A stretch of 64,000 nucleotides of DNA from Datnioides undecimradiatus. Its lineage: Eukaryota; Chordata; Actinopteri; Lobotiformes; Datnioididae. The stretch lies in the NCBI GenBank assembly GCA_008933995.1, contig WARS01000137.1, forward strand, positions 566,501 to 630,500. Direction: 5' to 3'. The notes under the pieces are model-generated. The model was not told where the DNA came from. It saw only the letters and a list, made by a program, of their open reading frames with translations, and ran no database searches. Both the position numbers and the translations under genes were made by a program. Position 1 is the stretch's first letter; every line of letters starts with the position of its first letter. Positions 37,130 through 47,091 of this stretch are shown piece after piece.

Positions 37130-37980
37130 GCGAGCACGAGAGGGCTCTTCTTATTACTGGATGTCTAAACTGTTTACTGGCCGTAAATTACCGAGGAACA
37201 AACGCTCCTCGCGCTCCTCTGCGCGTTGCCTAGCAGCCTGCGGAGATTATATAATCCCAAACAATTTCGGGGCAATCAATAAATAATAAAGAGGGTGCGT
37301 GGGGCGCGCGAGAAGACGCCTGTGCGCAGTGGAAGCGCATTTTCTCTTTAATAAAAGTGTGAAAAAACCGAGAATGTGTGTCTGAGGCTGAAGCGCGTGT
37401 TCCTCCAGACTGTACACACCCCTTTTTTTGAGCTCGTGCACATTTTTTTTCGCCTGGAAATGTGAGAATAAAAGAAGAATTAGGCTCGGAAATTTCCAAA
37501 TGTTTCATTTCGGCTCAGTTTTTGCTCGATCTCGCTCTTTCCGTCCGTCCCCGCGCCGTCAAATCTGCCGGATCTTTTGTCTGGTTTCGCGGCGCTCATC
37601 CACGCAGCGTGCGCCCCGGCTCCCCAAATGGAGAGATGGAAAAAGACAAAAGGCGTGAAAAAAAATCAAATTAAAAAAAGCCACAAGCATCCAAAGCGCC
37701 CTTTTTTCAGGGGGGAAGCAGGAGAACGGACCGACGCGCGGCTCTTACCGTGCACACTGAAGTTCCGGCGCTCCCTCTGCTCTCCTCGCAGTTTCGAGTA
37801 GCGGCTGCTGTAATTTTTTGCGGCTTCTCCTGCGCGCCCAGCGGCTTGTGCCTGCTGCACGGTACGGCTCCACACGGCGATCCTCCGCCTGCGCGCGCAC
37901 ACGCATCCGATGGGTACGTGCACGCGCCCCCGGGTCGTGCACGCACGCACACAGAGCAGATCCACAGTCCAAATCTTCCT
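37130..37980. promoter_or_regulatory. basp1: CpG-rich island, probable basp1 promoter and first-exon region
   Basis: CpG dinucleotides are visibly dense here (for example around 37200-37220, 37530-37620, 37730-37770 and 37820-37940), unlike the surrounding tens of kb. It carries the minus-strand donor described separately and sits upstream of basp1 in the right orientation. No TATA box is seen near the proposed exon, fitting a CpG-island promoter. The transcription start cannot be fixed from sequence. Confidence 0.6.
37749..37960 (-). other. basp1: Probable non-coding exon 1 of basp1 (5' limit unknown)
   Basis: On the minus strand the CpG-rich sequence ends in GTGCACG and is followed by GTAAGAGC (from 37748 downward), a strong donor. 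The known BASP1 gene structure, with a non-coding first exon, a long intron and a single coding exon, predicts such a site upstream. I see no other equally good donor in a CpG-rich context between 430 and 38000, but I did not score every GT. Three overlapping frames are open across the exon (from 37972, 37965 and 37952), as is common in GC-rich 5' UTRs, and none resembles a protein family. The 5' boundary given is arbitrary. Confidence 0.55.
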
Positions 37981-38392
37981 CTGGAGGAGAATGTGTCGCT
38001 TTAATGTCTAAGGAGAGTTTGTGCAGGTGACGATACTCAGTCCCACAGTTTCTACCATTGTCATCTGCACTTCATGGAGATCTCATCGCCTCATGCCATC
38101 ACTGTAAAACCGCTCCAATAGTCCAGTAACACTCCCTTTAATACTTATATTATGAAAAACATCCCCGTTTCCAAACAGGAAGTTGCGCAGCGAATAGAAA
38201 CCTGGTTCCAGAGGACAGAACATGTTTTTACTTTATGCAAAATCTGTAAACTCTTCCCGGATTTGTGTTATTGGTAATAATAATAATCAGATGTTTTATT
38301 GCGCACCGGATGGTAACGTGAAATGTCCCTGCGCTTGTTTTAGCGGAACTACTCCTCCATCCTCTGCGCGCCTGTGCGTTTCTCTGCCTCAG

Positions 38393-38406
38393 TGCGCCCC
38401 CTGCCG
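38393..38406 (-). promoter_or_regulatory. CTCF-like motif near basp1 promoter
   Basis: The minus strand reads CGGCAGGGGGCGCA. It carries the GCAGGGGGCGC core typical of CTCF sites with one mismatch at the A of the CCA. It lies about 0.6 kb upstream of the proposed basp1 first exon. Confidence 0.35.
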
Positions 38407-39043
38407 TTCGCTGCGGCTACAGACCGTCTCTCCGATGCAGTTCGGAGGACTTGTTGGTCTCCTCACGCACTTGTTGATGCACAAGTTCCCGCACCGTTAC
38501 ATCCATCACTCTCAAGCTTTTCCTGTTGGATGATCACGTGTAAGCAAAGCTGTGTTGAACCTGTGCAGTTAGCTCAGTGCGCACGCCACAACAACCGCTG
38601 CAGCTGAGCGCAGACACACAGATTTCAGTCTGTTAGCATCAGTGGGAGAGGTTTGTTTTGCCCACCATGACCAATTTATTCTTATTTATACTGAAACTGA
38701 GGAAAACTTCATGCTCAGATCTTATTTCTCTGTGTGAAGCAGCTCCAGGGTCAAAATCAAACCCTGGAGACGAAAGGTTTGGGCTGGATCCTCTGCAGTA
38801 CTGACATTTGAACGCTAGGTGTCAGTGTTTGAAAAGAAATGACACGTTTCATCTGTTTCCTCAACTGAAGAGACCGTGAGTGAATTCCCACATTAAACCA
38901 CAAACTGCAAACGCGTCATTTGCGCACCTAAAGTCTGATGTCAGACACTGATCCAGTGTGTGTGTGAGTGAGACAGAGCTTCTCTCTGTGACTGAGCAGC
39001 GACTCAGCAGCGATGTGACTCTGCAAAGGTCAGAAGCTGCTTT

Positions 39044-39600
39044 CTGAAACACATCACTGTATTAAAGCAGAGACTCAGCTTCAATGCTCTGCAGAGACTC
39101 TCACAGTAACACATCACTGTAGCCAAAGCAGAGACTCAGCCTCAATGTCGCAGAGACTTGAGTCACATAACACATCACTGTATTGTGCCAGAGACTAGCC
39201 AATGCTCAGTAGAGACTTGGAGTCATAGCAACACATCACTGTATTAAAGAGAGACTCTGGAGTCACAGCAACACATCACTGTATTAAAGCAGAGACTCAA
39301 AGCCAATGCTCTGCAGAGACTCTGGAGTCACAGCAACACATCACTGTATTAAAGCAGAGACTCAGCTTCACTGCTCTGCAGAGACTCTGGAGTCACAGCA
39401 ACATTATCACTGTATTAAAGCAGAGACTTGGAGTCACAGCAACATATTATCACTGTATTAAAGCAGAGACTCAGTCAATGCTCTGCAGAGACTTGAGTCA
39501 CAGTGCACATCACTGTATTAAAGCAGAGACTTGCTTCAATGCTCTGCAGAGACTCTTGGAGTCACAGCAACACATCACTGTATTAAAGCAGTAGACCTTC
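39044..39600. repeat. Degenerate minisatellite, about 10 copies with two unit lengths
   Basis: The word ATCACTGT recurs at 39053, 39113, 39174, 39235, 39275, 39340, 39406, 39449, 39509 and 39574. Spacings are therefore 60, 61, 61, 40, 65, 66, 43, 60 and 65. The full unit contains GCAGAGACT twice, about 22-24 bases apart, and the short units lack exactly the part between them, so they look like internal slippage deletions. Many single-base indels separate copies. It is not a CRISPR array: units are contiguous and have no unique spacers. Confidence 0.9.
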
Positions 39601-40639
39601 CGTATTTAAAGTGCTCTGCAGAGAGGGACTCTTACTATGTCACCATACACCAGGAAATACACTGTTTGCACACTGGGAACCTGTGCTCATACTCATCTGA
39701 CACTGGTATGTGTGTCATAATCAAACTTCACCAGTAATTTTATATTTTAAGTGACTGATTAAACTCTGCAATAGAGTGAGACATTCGTAATATTATTAAG
39801 CACAACAGTTTTACTGTCTTCAGATTTAACACACCACCTCAGTGAGTCAGCAGTTTGCGGTCAGCATCTGAGCTTGCTCTGAGGGATTCCCAGGCAGGGC
39901 TGGCTAACTGTAGCCCCCTCCCTCCTGCAGCAGGAAGTATGTAGTAGGATTAGGGCCGAGGTGTCAGTTTGTTGTGGGAGGACATCAGACCTGATTCGTG
40001 CCTGACCTCTGCTCAGAGCTGCAGATAAACCTCAGCACTTGAGGCGATCTCGCTGCTGAGAACTGCTTATGAACTATAACCGACCCTCCAGACTCAGAGA
40101 CCTCTGTGTTTACTAACATCCAGCACTAAAGCTGACGGCACTGAGCGCACGTACCACCAACAAGCCTGCACAAGCCTCTAAACTGTTTATCTTACAGGGT
40201 CATTTCACACCGACCGGAGGAAACTCACTCACAGCCAGACACTGTGGTTCCTCCAAAGTCCACTTGAGGCTCCTCAGACGTCTGCTGCAGCAGTGGTGCA
40301 CAGCTCGAAGCTCATTTTCATGTGCGCACTCGCCTTCAAAGACCGTTTATTCATATTCCTCGTTCACCTGGTGCACGCCGGCGTTGCGCCTCTAACGCCT
40401 TCCCTGTTCCTGTGATGACACTTGAACGATTCCATTTAGCGAATCACCGAATCAAACGCCAATCTCTACAGCTTTGATCTGCATTTGCTTGATTGAGGAG
40501 GTATCGCCGTCACATGCCAGAAGAAAGATTTACTGAGGAGAGGCGACGGCCCGAGGTCAGAGGAAGAGACCGATTCAAACATCAGAGTCAAGTTCAAAAG
40601 CAGCTTTGAAGCATTTGGTTCTGGTGATGTGGTGAGGAC

Positions 40640-40870
40640 GAGTCGTGACAGAGCCAAACCGCGAGCCATCGCTGTCATTCAATCCAACATACTCCTGCAC
40701 GCCATCAGCTCGCAGGGGAGAGACCGTCTTGGTGGAGCAATGTTGCTTAATTATGCTAAAAAATCATCTTCATGTCTAATTTTAATAACGAGGATCATAG
40801 TCAGTCATGGCTTTGGTTCACACTGGTGGAATCAAACACCAATGTCCTGTCATTTATGAGAACTTTAAGA
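40640..40870. other. AT-rich repeat-free block, candidate conserved non-coding element
   Basis: Contains GCAATGTTGCTTAATTATGC, GTCTAATTTTAATAACGAGG and similar homeodomain-like words in CpG-poor sequence between the two promoters. A 76-codon frame (40629-40859) has no family resemblance. Conservation is untested. Confidence 0.25.
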
Positions 40871-41708
40871 AACAATCTAAACATCCAAAAATTCAAATAT
40901 CACGCCCCACAGTTGTCAGGATTTCTGGACTTGAAATAGCTTAGGTAGCTAGCTTTGTGGCTAACACGCTATTTAAACTTAGAGGCTAAGCTAGGCTAAC
41001 TAGCGTGATGATTTGAAATCTTGTGTTTTCCCTCAGTGTTTACTCCAGTAACTCATCTTTTAGTGTTATTGAAACTCAAAAGTCTTCATTTTTAAGGGTT
41101 TTTCCCAGTTACACCTCAATATTTAAGACTACAGGACTAATTATGTGCATGTTTGTCACATCTTGGTATACAGCTCTTTATTTCCAGTGTTATTAAGTCA
41201 GTGGATGATGGTGCGACATGAAGCTTGTCTCCAGCTCCACATCTCCTCTGCGCTTCCATCGAGTCTGGGCTTGTTCTCCTCCTCTGAGCTTATTATGACG
41301 AGATGATAGTTTGTTCCTCTCTCATGCATTAGCCAAGAGATTTAAGTGAATTAAAATGTCATTTGAGGACAAACTCGCATCTGTGTCACTTCGGGACGTG
41401 TTAGCTCCTTTCTTTCTCTCTGTTTGAGGTTTCACTGTGGGCTCCAGAGTTTGGCTTAAACTTACAGACGGTTTGGAGCCGTCAGGAGCCAGGCAGGCCT
41501 CGGATCAGATCATGTTCTCTGCCCTGGCCCGCTCTTCACAAGTGTCTGCGGTAGGCTTTCCTTTGTGAGGGGTTAATAGTAATAACTGGGCCGCCCGCAG
41601 AAAGAGTTTACAAGGCCATCGTTTGCCAGTACGTGGTTAAGCTGAACATTTAGCCCTCGGTAATCACAGGGAGTTGATGGCAGGCTTGACTGAAAGTAAT
41701 TATCAAGC

Positions 41709-41779
41709 TCCCTCCTGCCCTCCCTCCCGCTCTCCCTCCCTCCCTCCCTCCTCTCTCCCTCCTCTCCCTCCCTCCTGCA
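41709..41779. repeat. Polypyrimidine (CCCT/CTCC)n tract
   Basis: About 70 bases of almost pure C/T made of CCCTCC units with near mirror symmetry in parts. Such tracts can form triplex (H-DNA) or G-quadruplex on the complementary strand. It ends in CTGCAG, resembling an acceptor, but there is no exon after it. Confidence 0.85.
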
Positions 41780-42998
41780 GTTTTCCAGGCACTTATCAAC
41801 AGAAATCACCGTCGGTGTCAGATGTGTTTTCACTGGGCTGCGTCCTGACGGAGAAGCACAGCGTTGTGCACAGGTTCAGGTGGTTGGTGCTGAGCCTCCT
41901 CCCTCAGCCGCCCTCAGACTTCCCTCTGTGTGCTGTCGTTACCGGGCCGTGCTGCGTTTAGGAACATCTCGGGTTGTTGGGTGTCAGTGCTCTGACAGTA
42001 CCGTTCTGCATCTGATGATTAAAACCTCGGGCTTTGTGTCTTACGTCCCCGTCAGTCCTCCGCTCGCTCCCAGCACGATGCCGCTGGGAGGAAGTCTGCT
42101 TTGGCTTCGCCACTGACACACTTAGCAGGAGCCCCGGCTCAGTTATCTCCCATCTTTGGTTGAAGTCAGAAACGGCCACAGGAAATGTTTGTCTTCCTCA
42201 TCCTGTTTGGGGGCGTTTGGGAGTTTGGAGCTGCTGGCAAAGAATGAAACAACACGAGTCGAGCGGCTCCTGTGATCCTCCGATGATCAGTACCATGCAG
42301 ACCCATCTGCTGCATCAGTAACCGCCATTTTCAGCATCACATACCATTTCTGAGACTCACAGGCATGTTTACGCTTCACCTGCTGCACGACCACGTCCGG
42401 ATCATCTTTTCTGAATGTGCACGTCTCAGCTGTGCGAAGCAGGATCGCAGCACTTTGGTCACATGTGCATCCATGAGTCCAAAATAACCCTCGCTGGCTG
42501 AGGGTCTTCTCTCCAACACTGCTGAGCAGAGGTGAGAGTGTTTAAGCTGCTGCTGCTCAGCACATGATAGTAAACCTCAGCGGTATATGTGGCGTGTCTA
42601 CACATGAGCCGCCACCCGGGCAGCAAGCAAGTGGTAAATAAGACAAATCAGCTCATGAGCCTTCCATCACAGTGAACGAGCGGCTCAGCTGCTCCACAGA
42701 CTCGTCACTCAGACTCAACACCAACACGTCAACTCCCAAAAAGCCTCGATACAAAAGGTCGAGAGCGGAGGCGGAGCCGAGAGTTTGAGCTCATTCCTGT
42801 CCTGGGGGGCTTAAAGGGCCTCGCTGCAAGGAGAGACTGTTACCTAACCTCTGTCAGCGGACGGGAGTTAGAGGTCAAGGGTCACTCCAGCTCCAGGTGA
42901 CATTGTCCAGACAGGTGACCTGTGGAGTGTGATGATGAGTGGAGACAAATAACTGGGAGGAGTTGGTTAACTGACGAGAGGAGACATTGATTGAAGTT

Positions 42999-43200
42999 AC
43001 AGCTCATAAGCCCCGCCCCCTGGTGTCTGGCTGCAGTACAGCTCATAAGCCCCGCCCCCTGGTGTCTGGCTGCAGTACAGCTCATAAGCCCTGCCCCTGG
43101 TGTCTGGCTGCAGCGCAGCTCATAAGCCCCGCCCCCTGGTGTCTGGCTGCAGTACAGCTCATAAGCCCCGCCCCCTGGTGTCTGGCTGCAGCACAGCTCA
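42999..43200 (-). repeat. 39-bp tandem repeat, 5 units, each carrying a CTCF-like core on the minus strand
   Basis: Units are 42999-43037, 43038-43076, 43077-43114 (38 bp), 43115-43153 and 43154-43192, with a partial copy to 43200. Each contains plus-strand CCGCCCCCTGGTG, which is CACCAGGGGGCGG on the minus strand (43013-43025, 43052-43064, 43129-43141, 43168-43180). This is a close match to the established CTCF core (mismatch only at its first base). Unit 3 (43091-43102) has one G fewer and is weaker. The conservative reading is a GC-rich minisatellite; the regulatory reading is inference. Cys/Ala/Pro frames through it on both strands are translations of the repeat. Confidence 0.85.
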
Positions 43201-43585
43201 CAGCCCTCCCACAGCTGGCCTCTGGCACCACGACACACACCAACAATCAGCTGCACTGACATGTGTGGCTGCGCTCATGGACTGTTAGCATGTAGAATAA
43301 GCTGAACAGGACCTTCGCTGCAGACCTGACACGTCTGTTCTCATGAGCTCAGATCGTGTCCCGCTGACAGTCACGGGACGTGCAGCAGTGTGGTGCAAAC
43401 CCAGCCCCGAGCGTCTGAAGACAAACAGGGAAGGGCTTCTGAAGCACGTCACCGGGTCCAGAACAGGAGCGGGCGCTCTGCACCTTCAGCTCGTCTTCCT
43501 GCTCTTCTGTTTTATCACCAATGCAACTGTGAGGAAACACGTGCTGCGCCTGACGACGCTCACCAGCTGCTCTGCTGCCGGTCAG

Positions 43586-43599
43586 CAGCAGGGGGCGCT
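43586..43599 (+). promoter_or_regulatory. CTCF-like motif, plus orientation
   Basis: GCAGCAGGGGGCGCTA-type sequence (43585-43600) matches the CTCF core except the first base. It sits 394 bases right of the minus-strand repeat array, so the motifs diverge, and about 1.3 kb before the myo10 start codon. Confidence 0.45.
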
Positions 43600-44721
43600 A
43601 CATCCAAAACACAGTTGGTTTATATATATATATTCCTACTCATACGCATCAGTTTTAAATGTTTTCTCTGTTTCAGAACGTTGTTTTCATGAACATGCTC
43701 CCGTCCTGTCTTTGGTTTTAAGGTTTGTGTTCATAAAACTGTCTGAAAAGTAAAAACAATGTGTATTTTCATTAAGTTTCTCTTTCATTTCTCTGGTCAA
43801 ATAATAAATAAATGCGTGAATCAAACATGTGATCATTATTTTCATTCTGCTGAGTCACTGAAAGAGATCCCGTCCAATGAGGTGCTGGCCTCTTCCTGAG
43901 CTTTCAGTCACACCACATGGTCTTCATTGGCAGATTGCTCAGTTGTCTTGGTCATGGCTGTCTGCACTTTGCAGCTTCGCGTTTGTCATAATTTCAGCTC
44001 TAGCAGGACAACAGGATGAAGACCATGTGTTACTGCTGTAAGCTCCGGGAGGGAAAAAATAGTAAGTGACCCTTGAGTTTCAACAGTCAGAAACAGCCAC
44101 TCCTAAAACAAATAACACTTGTTTACTGAAATCCTCTCAGACTGAAATGTAAAGGAGAAAGGTGCATTTAGGGGCTGTTCCGGAGCATTTGAACGCATCA
44201 CTCGATCTCCAGCAGCAAACAGCGTTTTGCGCAGGTCTCGTGCTTTAATCAAAGCGTCTGTTTCCGGTTTCCTAAATAACTTTACGTCCGTTCTTCGTTC
44301 TTCAGCCAGATGTTCCTGTTTTCATCCATGCATTCTGCTTTTTACCTGCACACATCATCTCCACAGCCTCGTCCACTCAGCTCCGGGCTCCACAGACTGA
44401 CGGCAGGAGGAGTCCGAGAGACAGCGAGGCTGCAGCAGCGGGAGGAGGAGGAGGAGGAGGAGGGGGCTGGGTGGGGAGGTGGAGCTTCAGGATTATTGTC
44501 CACCGCTCTGAGGGACTCTCCGGGTGCGCGTCTCCAAAGTTTGACCGGCTTCTCGCTTGTTCACCTCAGCTGCACGTTTCCCCGCGGACCAAACACGCAG
44601 CCACGGGCGCGGACTGACCCGAGGACGAAAGCGACGCCGCGCAGGAGCGCACGGAGGAGCGCACGGAGGAGTCTGAGCTCCAGGAGGAAAGTTTTAAAGG
44701 ACTCTGCTGGAGGACTAACCC

Positions 44722-44814
44722 ATGAGACAAAGAGTAAACTGTACACTGACTGACGGACCGACCGACGGACTGTCCTCCATCCTGCAGGCGCTCGGGACGA
44801 AGATCATGGACTGA
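44722..44814 (+). promoter_or_regulatory. Upstream ORF 1 in the myo10 leader (30 codons)
   Basis: ATG at 44722-44724 opens a 30-codon frame that stops at TGA 44812-44814. A second in-frame ATG (44806) gives the minimal frame ATG-GAC-TGA. If transcription starts upstream of 44722, ribosomes would meet this before the myo10 start. Function is inferred from position only. Confidence 0.4.
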
Positions 44815-44875
44815 AACTCTTCTGGATCCGCTTCTCGTCTTTTCTCGTCTTTGCTTGGAGTCACACTAACAACAC

Positions 44876-44935
44876 ATGAGTGGGGCTGACCGGACGCGCG
44901 GTCTCCATCCGGTAAATCCCCTGGGATTAAAATAA
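44876..44935 (+). promoter_or_regulatory. Upstream ORF 2 in the myo10 leader (19 codons)
   Basis: ATG at 44876 (context ACACATGA) opens a 19-codon frame ending at TAA 44933-44935, only eight bases before the myo10 ATG and in a different frame. Such a short distance would allow little reinitiation, so it could dampen translation. It is seen directly; the regulatory effect is inference. Confidence 0.45.
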
Positions 44936-44943
44936 CGAGGGCA

Positions 44944-44964
44944 ATGGATAATTTCTTCACGGAG
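44944..44964 (+). CDS. myo10: Unconventional myosin X, first coding exon (residues 1-7 only)
   Basis: ATG at 44944 encodes MDNFFTE and runs straight into GTAAGA at 44965, a strong donor, in phase 0. MDNFFTE is the N-terminus of vertebrate full-length myosin X, in which the motor domain begins with the next residues. MYO10 is a plus-end, actin-based motor that moves to filopodial tips. It has an N-terminal motor head, IQ motifs, a coiled coil, PH domains and a MyTH4-FERM tail that binds integrins; none of those domains lies in this window. Start context GGGCAATGG (A at -2, C at -3, G at +4) is moderate. The divergent basp1 neighbour matches human 5p15.1, which supports the call strongly although seven residues alone would be weak. 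A teleost myo10 paralogue cannot be excluded. Confidence 0.93.
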
Positions 44965-46449
44965 GTAAGAAGCCGCCGTCTCTCTCTGTCTCTCCCCGCT
45001 TCAGTCATGAGCTGGGCAGCTACCTGTTGCTTCAGTGACACTTTAACTCCAGCACACCTGAAACTGAGAAACAATACACATTTAATCAAAACATGTACCG
45101 GAGACACACCAGTGTGGGCACTCAGCATGTCTCGAGTGTCTCAGCAACAGTTTTGGTTCATGTAAAGTGTGATGAAGCTGTCGGAAGATACTAAAATGTG
45201 CAAATAAGACATAATTAAGCTGAGCGAGGTCAATCAGACCTGGAACAGGAGCAGAGGGTGTCAGAAAGTATCTCAAATGAGCCCTGAACTCATCACAGTG
45301 ACTCATGCACACACTGTAACCCCCCCTGTAGGGATATCATAAGAATATCATGCAGACCCTGAGGTTTGGGGGGTGGTGGACCCAGTCCCAGTGGACCCGT
45401 GGTATTTCCGCACCTCTTCCCCCGTTTCCTCCGAGAAGAAAAGGTCCTGTAAAGCTATTAATAGCAGTCTGGACCTGCAGGCGCTGCAGCGGGACCAGGA
45501 CAGCTTCAAACCGGGCTCCAACCCGAGCTGCTGCGAGGTCCACGTTCCTGCAGACCTGTGGTCGATGTGGCGACGCTCCTCACCGGTGTTTGTGTTCAAG
45601 TTCAAGCTCCTCTTCATCCGTCCGCTCGTCATTCACACGTTTATGTCCCGTCGTCCCGCGATGAACCGAATCAGCTCGTCAGTCCATCATTAACCGTCTC
45701 CATCAAACACAAATGTCTGGTTCAGTCCTCAGGGTTTGTCTGCCTCACTCCGGCTTTTGTGCTTTGGTGTTGAACGTCAAAACTAGACCCTTGAACACAT
45801 CACCGTGGTCTGGGGGCCGTGGTGATGGTCTGATGTTTCATGGATGAAGCAGCTGCTCACTGAGAAGCTGCAGGACGTCGTGATGCTGAACGTCTGTTGT
45901 TCAGGGAAACGCACTGAAGTCGATCGGTTTGTGTCCAGCTGTGACCTGTGTGTGGCTGATCTGGGATCAGGTGGTTGACCCTGATACTCTGAGGCACCCT
46001 GGTTGTGTAAATCATCAGTGAGCCATGACTCGTGCTGCCTTACGACATCGCTCTCCACACCTCTGTGCGGTGACGTCAGCCAGGTGTCGGCAGGAATGCC
46101 TGACTCATCCCGAATTTACTCGCCGTCGCTGACTCGCTCTGGGCTTAAAGCCAAACAGCATCACTGAAGGTGGTTTAAAACCGGTTTCCCTCCAGGTGGG
46201 GGTGCAACGGTTAACAGCTGAACGGTTACAGAAAGCTCTGCTTCCTGCTTTCTCATTGGTGCTCGGGCGTTTTCAAAATCCAGGGAGGTTTTCAGGCGGC
46301 GTGAAAGGCCAAAGGTCGTTAGACTTCACCGGGCTCGCAGCGACTCGTGAGAGCACTCGGGCCGAGCAAAACAAACAGTGGGAGGTTTAAGGTTTTCCTC
46401 TGAGCCGGGCCACATCTGGGTTGTCGAGTTTTCCCTGAAAGTCTCATCT

Positions 46450-46450
<1 letters not shown>

Positions 46451-46481
<31 letters not shown>
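46451..46481. repeat. (GA)n microsatellite
   Basis: About 15 GA units. GAGA tracts near promoters can exclude nucleosomes, but it lies 1.5 kb inside the intron. Confidence 0.97.
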
Positions 46482-46484
<3 letters not shown>

Positions 46485-47091
46485 ATATCTGAGTGCCAGG
46501 AGCGGGCAGCCGTGCACAATAGTCTCAAATATCGTCCTGCCCGCCCGCCTTTATATCTGCCAGCTGATCGCAGCTGAAACAAAGAGGCCAGTCTTTAAGG
46601 AAAAGGCCATTTGACCAGGAAGTGAAGCAGCTCCCTGCAGACGGAGGCTGACAGTGTGAGCAGGGAGGAATGTGGGCCGGGAGGGAAACCGGGCTCCGAA
46701 CGGGCCCGGGTCACCTAACACCAAACATTATCAGTGAGCGCTCGGCACCGCAGAGCATCATGGGAACTCACTGAGGTCCTCTTCAAAGCTGGAAATAAAC
46801 AGCAGCTGTGTAAAAAAAAGATTTTGAGCTTCCAAATGTTCAGTCAGACGCGTCCAGTCAGACGCCTGCCGTGTCTCTGGGTCTGAGGCCGCAGGACGTC
46901 TGAGCTTAAGTCAGTTTAACACGACGCCTCTGTTTTCCCACCAGGCTCGGTGAAATTGAACGTTGCGCTGAAGAGACACGAACCCAAACTGCAGCGACAT
47001 GAACGCGTTGACAGCGACGCGTCCGCTTGCAGAAGGTTTCTAATTACTGAGCTGCAGCCAAAACAGTCTGCGCCAGAGTCGGGCCCGGGAC

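Larger units (their letters stand above)
431..37748 (-). other. basp1: Probable basp1 intron 1 (about 37.3 kb, 5'-UTR intron)
   Basis: This interval lies between the acceptor at 431 and the proposed minus-strand donor at 37748-37747. I found no convincing protein-coding exon on either strand: frames in it are short, lack recognisable domains, and are often translations of CA/GT tracts. It contains the microsatellites, palindrome, AT-rich island, foldback element and AT-rich blocks listed separately. The long spans around 3.2-7.3, 9.3-15.7, 16.0-21.1 and 31.1-35.0 kb show ordinary unique-looking sequence with nothing else I can name. The intron size depends on the first-exon call. Confidence 0.7.
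37980..44350. other. Intergenic region between the divergent basp1 and myo10 promoters
   Basis: About 6.4 kb with no supportable coding exon. It holds a 10-unit minisatellite (39044-39600), an AT-rich block near 40640-40870, a polypyrimidine tract (41709-41779), a 5-unit repeat with CTCF-like cores (42999-43192) and a plus-strand CTCF-like core (43586-43599). The remaining stretches (38.0-39.0, 39.7-40.6, 41.0-41.7, 41.8-42.9 and 43.7-44.3 kb) look unique and I can name nothing further in them. Confidence 0.7.
44380..44943 (+). promoter_or_regulatory. myo10: GC-rich promoter / 5' UTR of myo10
   Basis: Dense CpG and GC-rich sequence, with a (GGA)n run at 44439-44461 and a duplicated GCGCACGGAGGA near 44647-44672, immediately precedes the myo10 start codon. 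No convincing TATA box lies close by, so this looks like a CpG-island promoter. The transcription start is unknown. A 147-codon frame at 44310-44753 crosses the region but has Arg/Ser/Pro-rich composition and no family resemblance. Confidence 0.65.

Noticed and set aside
36631..37137. 168-codon minus-strand frame
   Set aside because: Large parts are Thr-His and Cys-Val translations of the GT and CA microsatellites; no family resemblance.
37666..37972. Three overlapping minus-strand frames over the proposed basp1 exon 1
   Set aside because: All three frames are open because the sequence is GC-rich; none resembles a protein, and known BASP1 has no coding sequence in exon 1.
39044..39600. CRISPR-like regularly spaced repeat
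   Set aside because: Units are contiguous tandem copies without unique spacers, in a vertebrate genome; it is a minisatellite.
42882..43288. Cys/Ala- and Pro-rich repeat proteins on both strands
   Set aside because: They are translations of the 39-bp tandem repeat, in different frames on both strands, with no start context or family.
44310..44753. 147-codon plus-strand frame across the myo10 leader
   Set aside because: Glu/Arg/Ser low-complexity reading of the GGA repeat and CpG island. Much of it may lie upstream of the transcription start.
45373..45693. 106-codon frame shortly after myo10 exon 1, considered as exon 2
   Set aside because: It does not encode the expected motor N-terminus (no Gly-Thr-Arg-Val-Trp start after an acceptor), and two other frames are open over the same bases.
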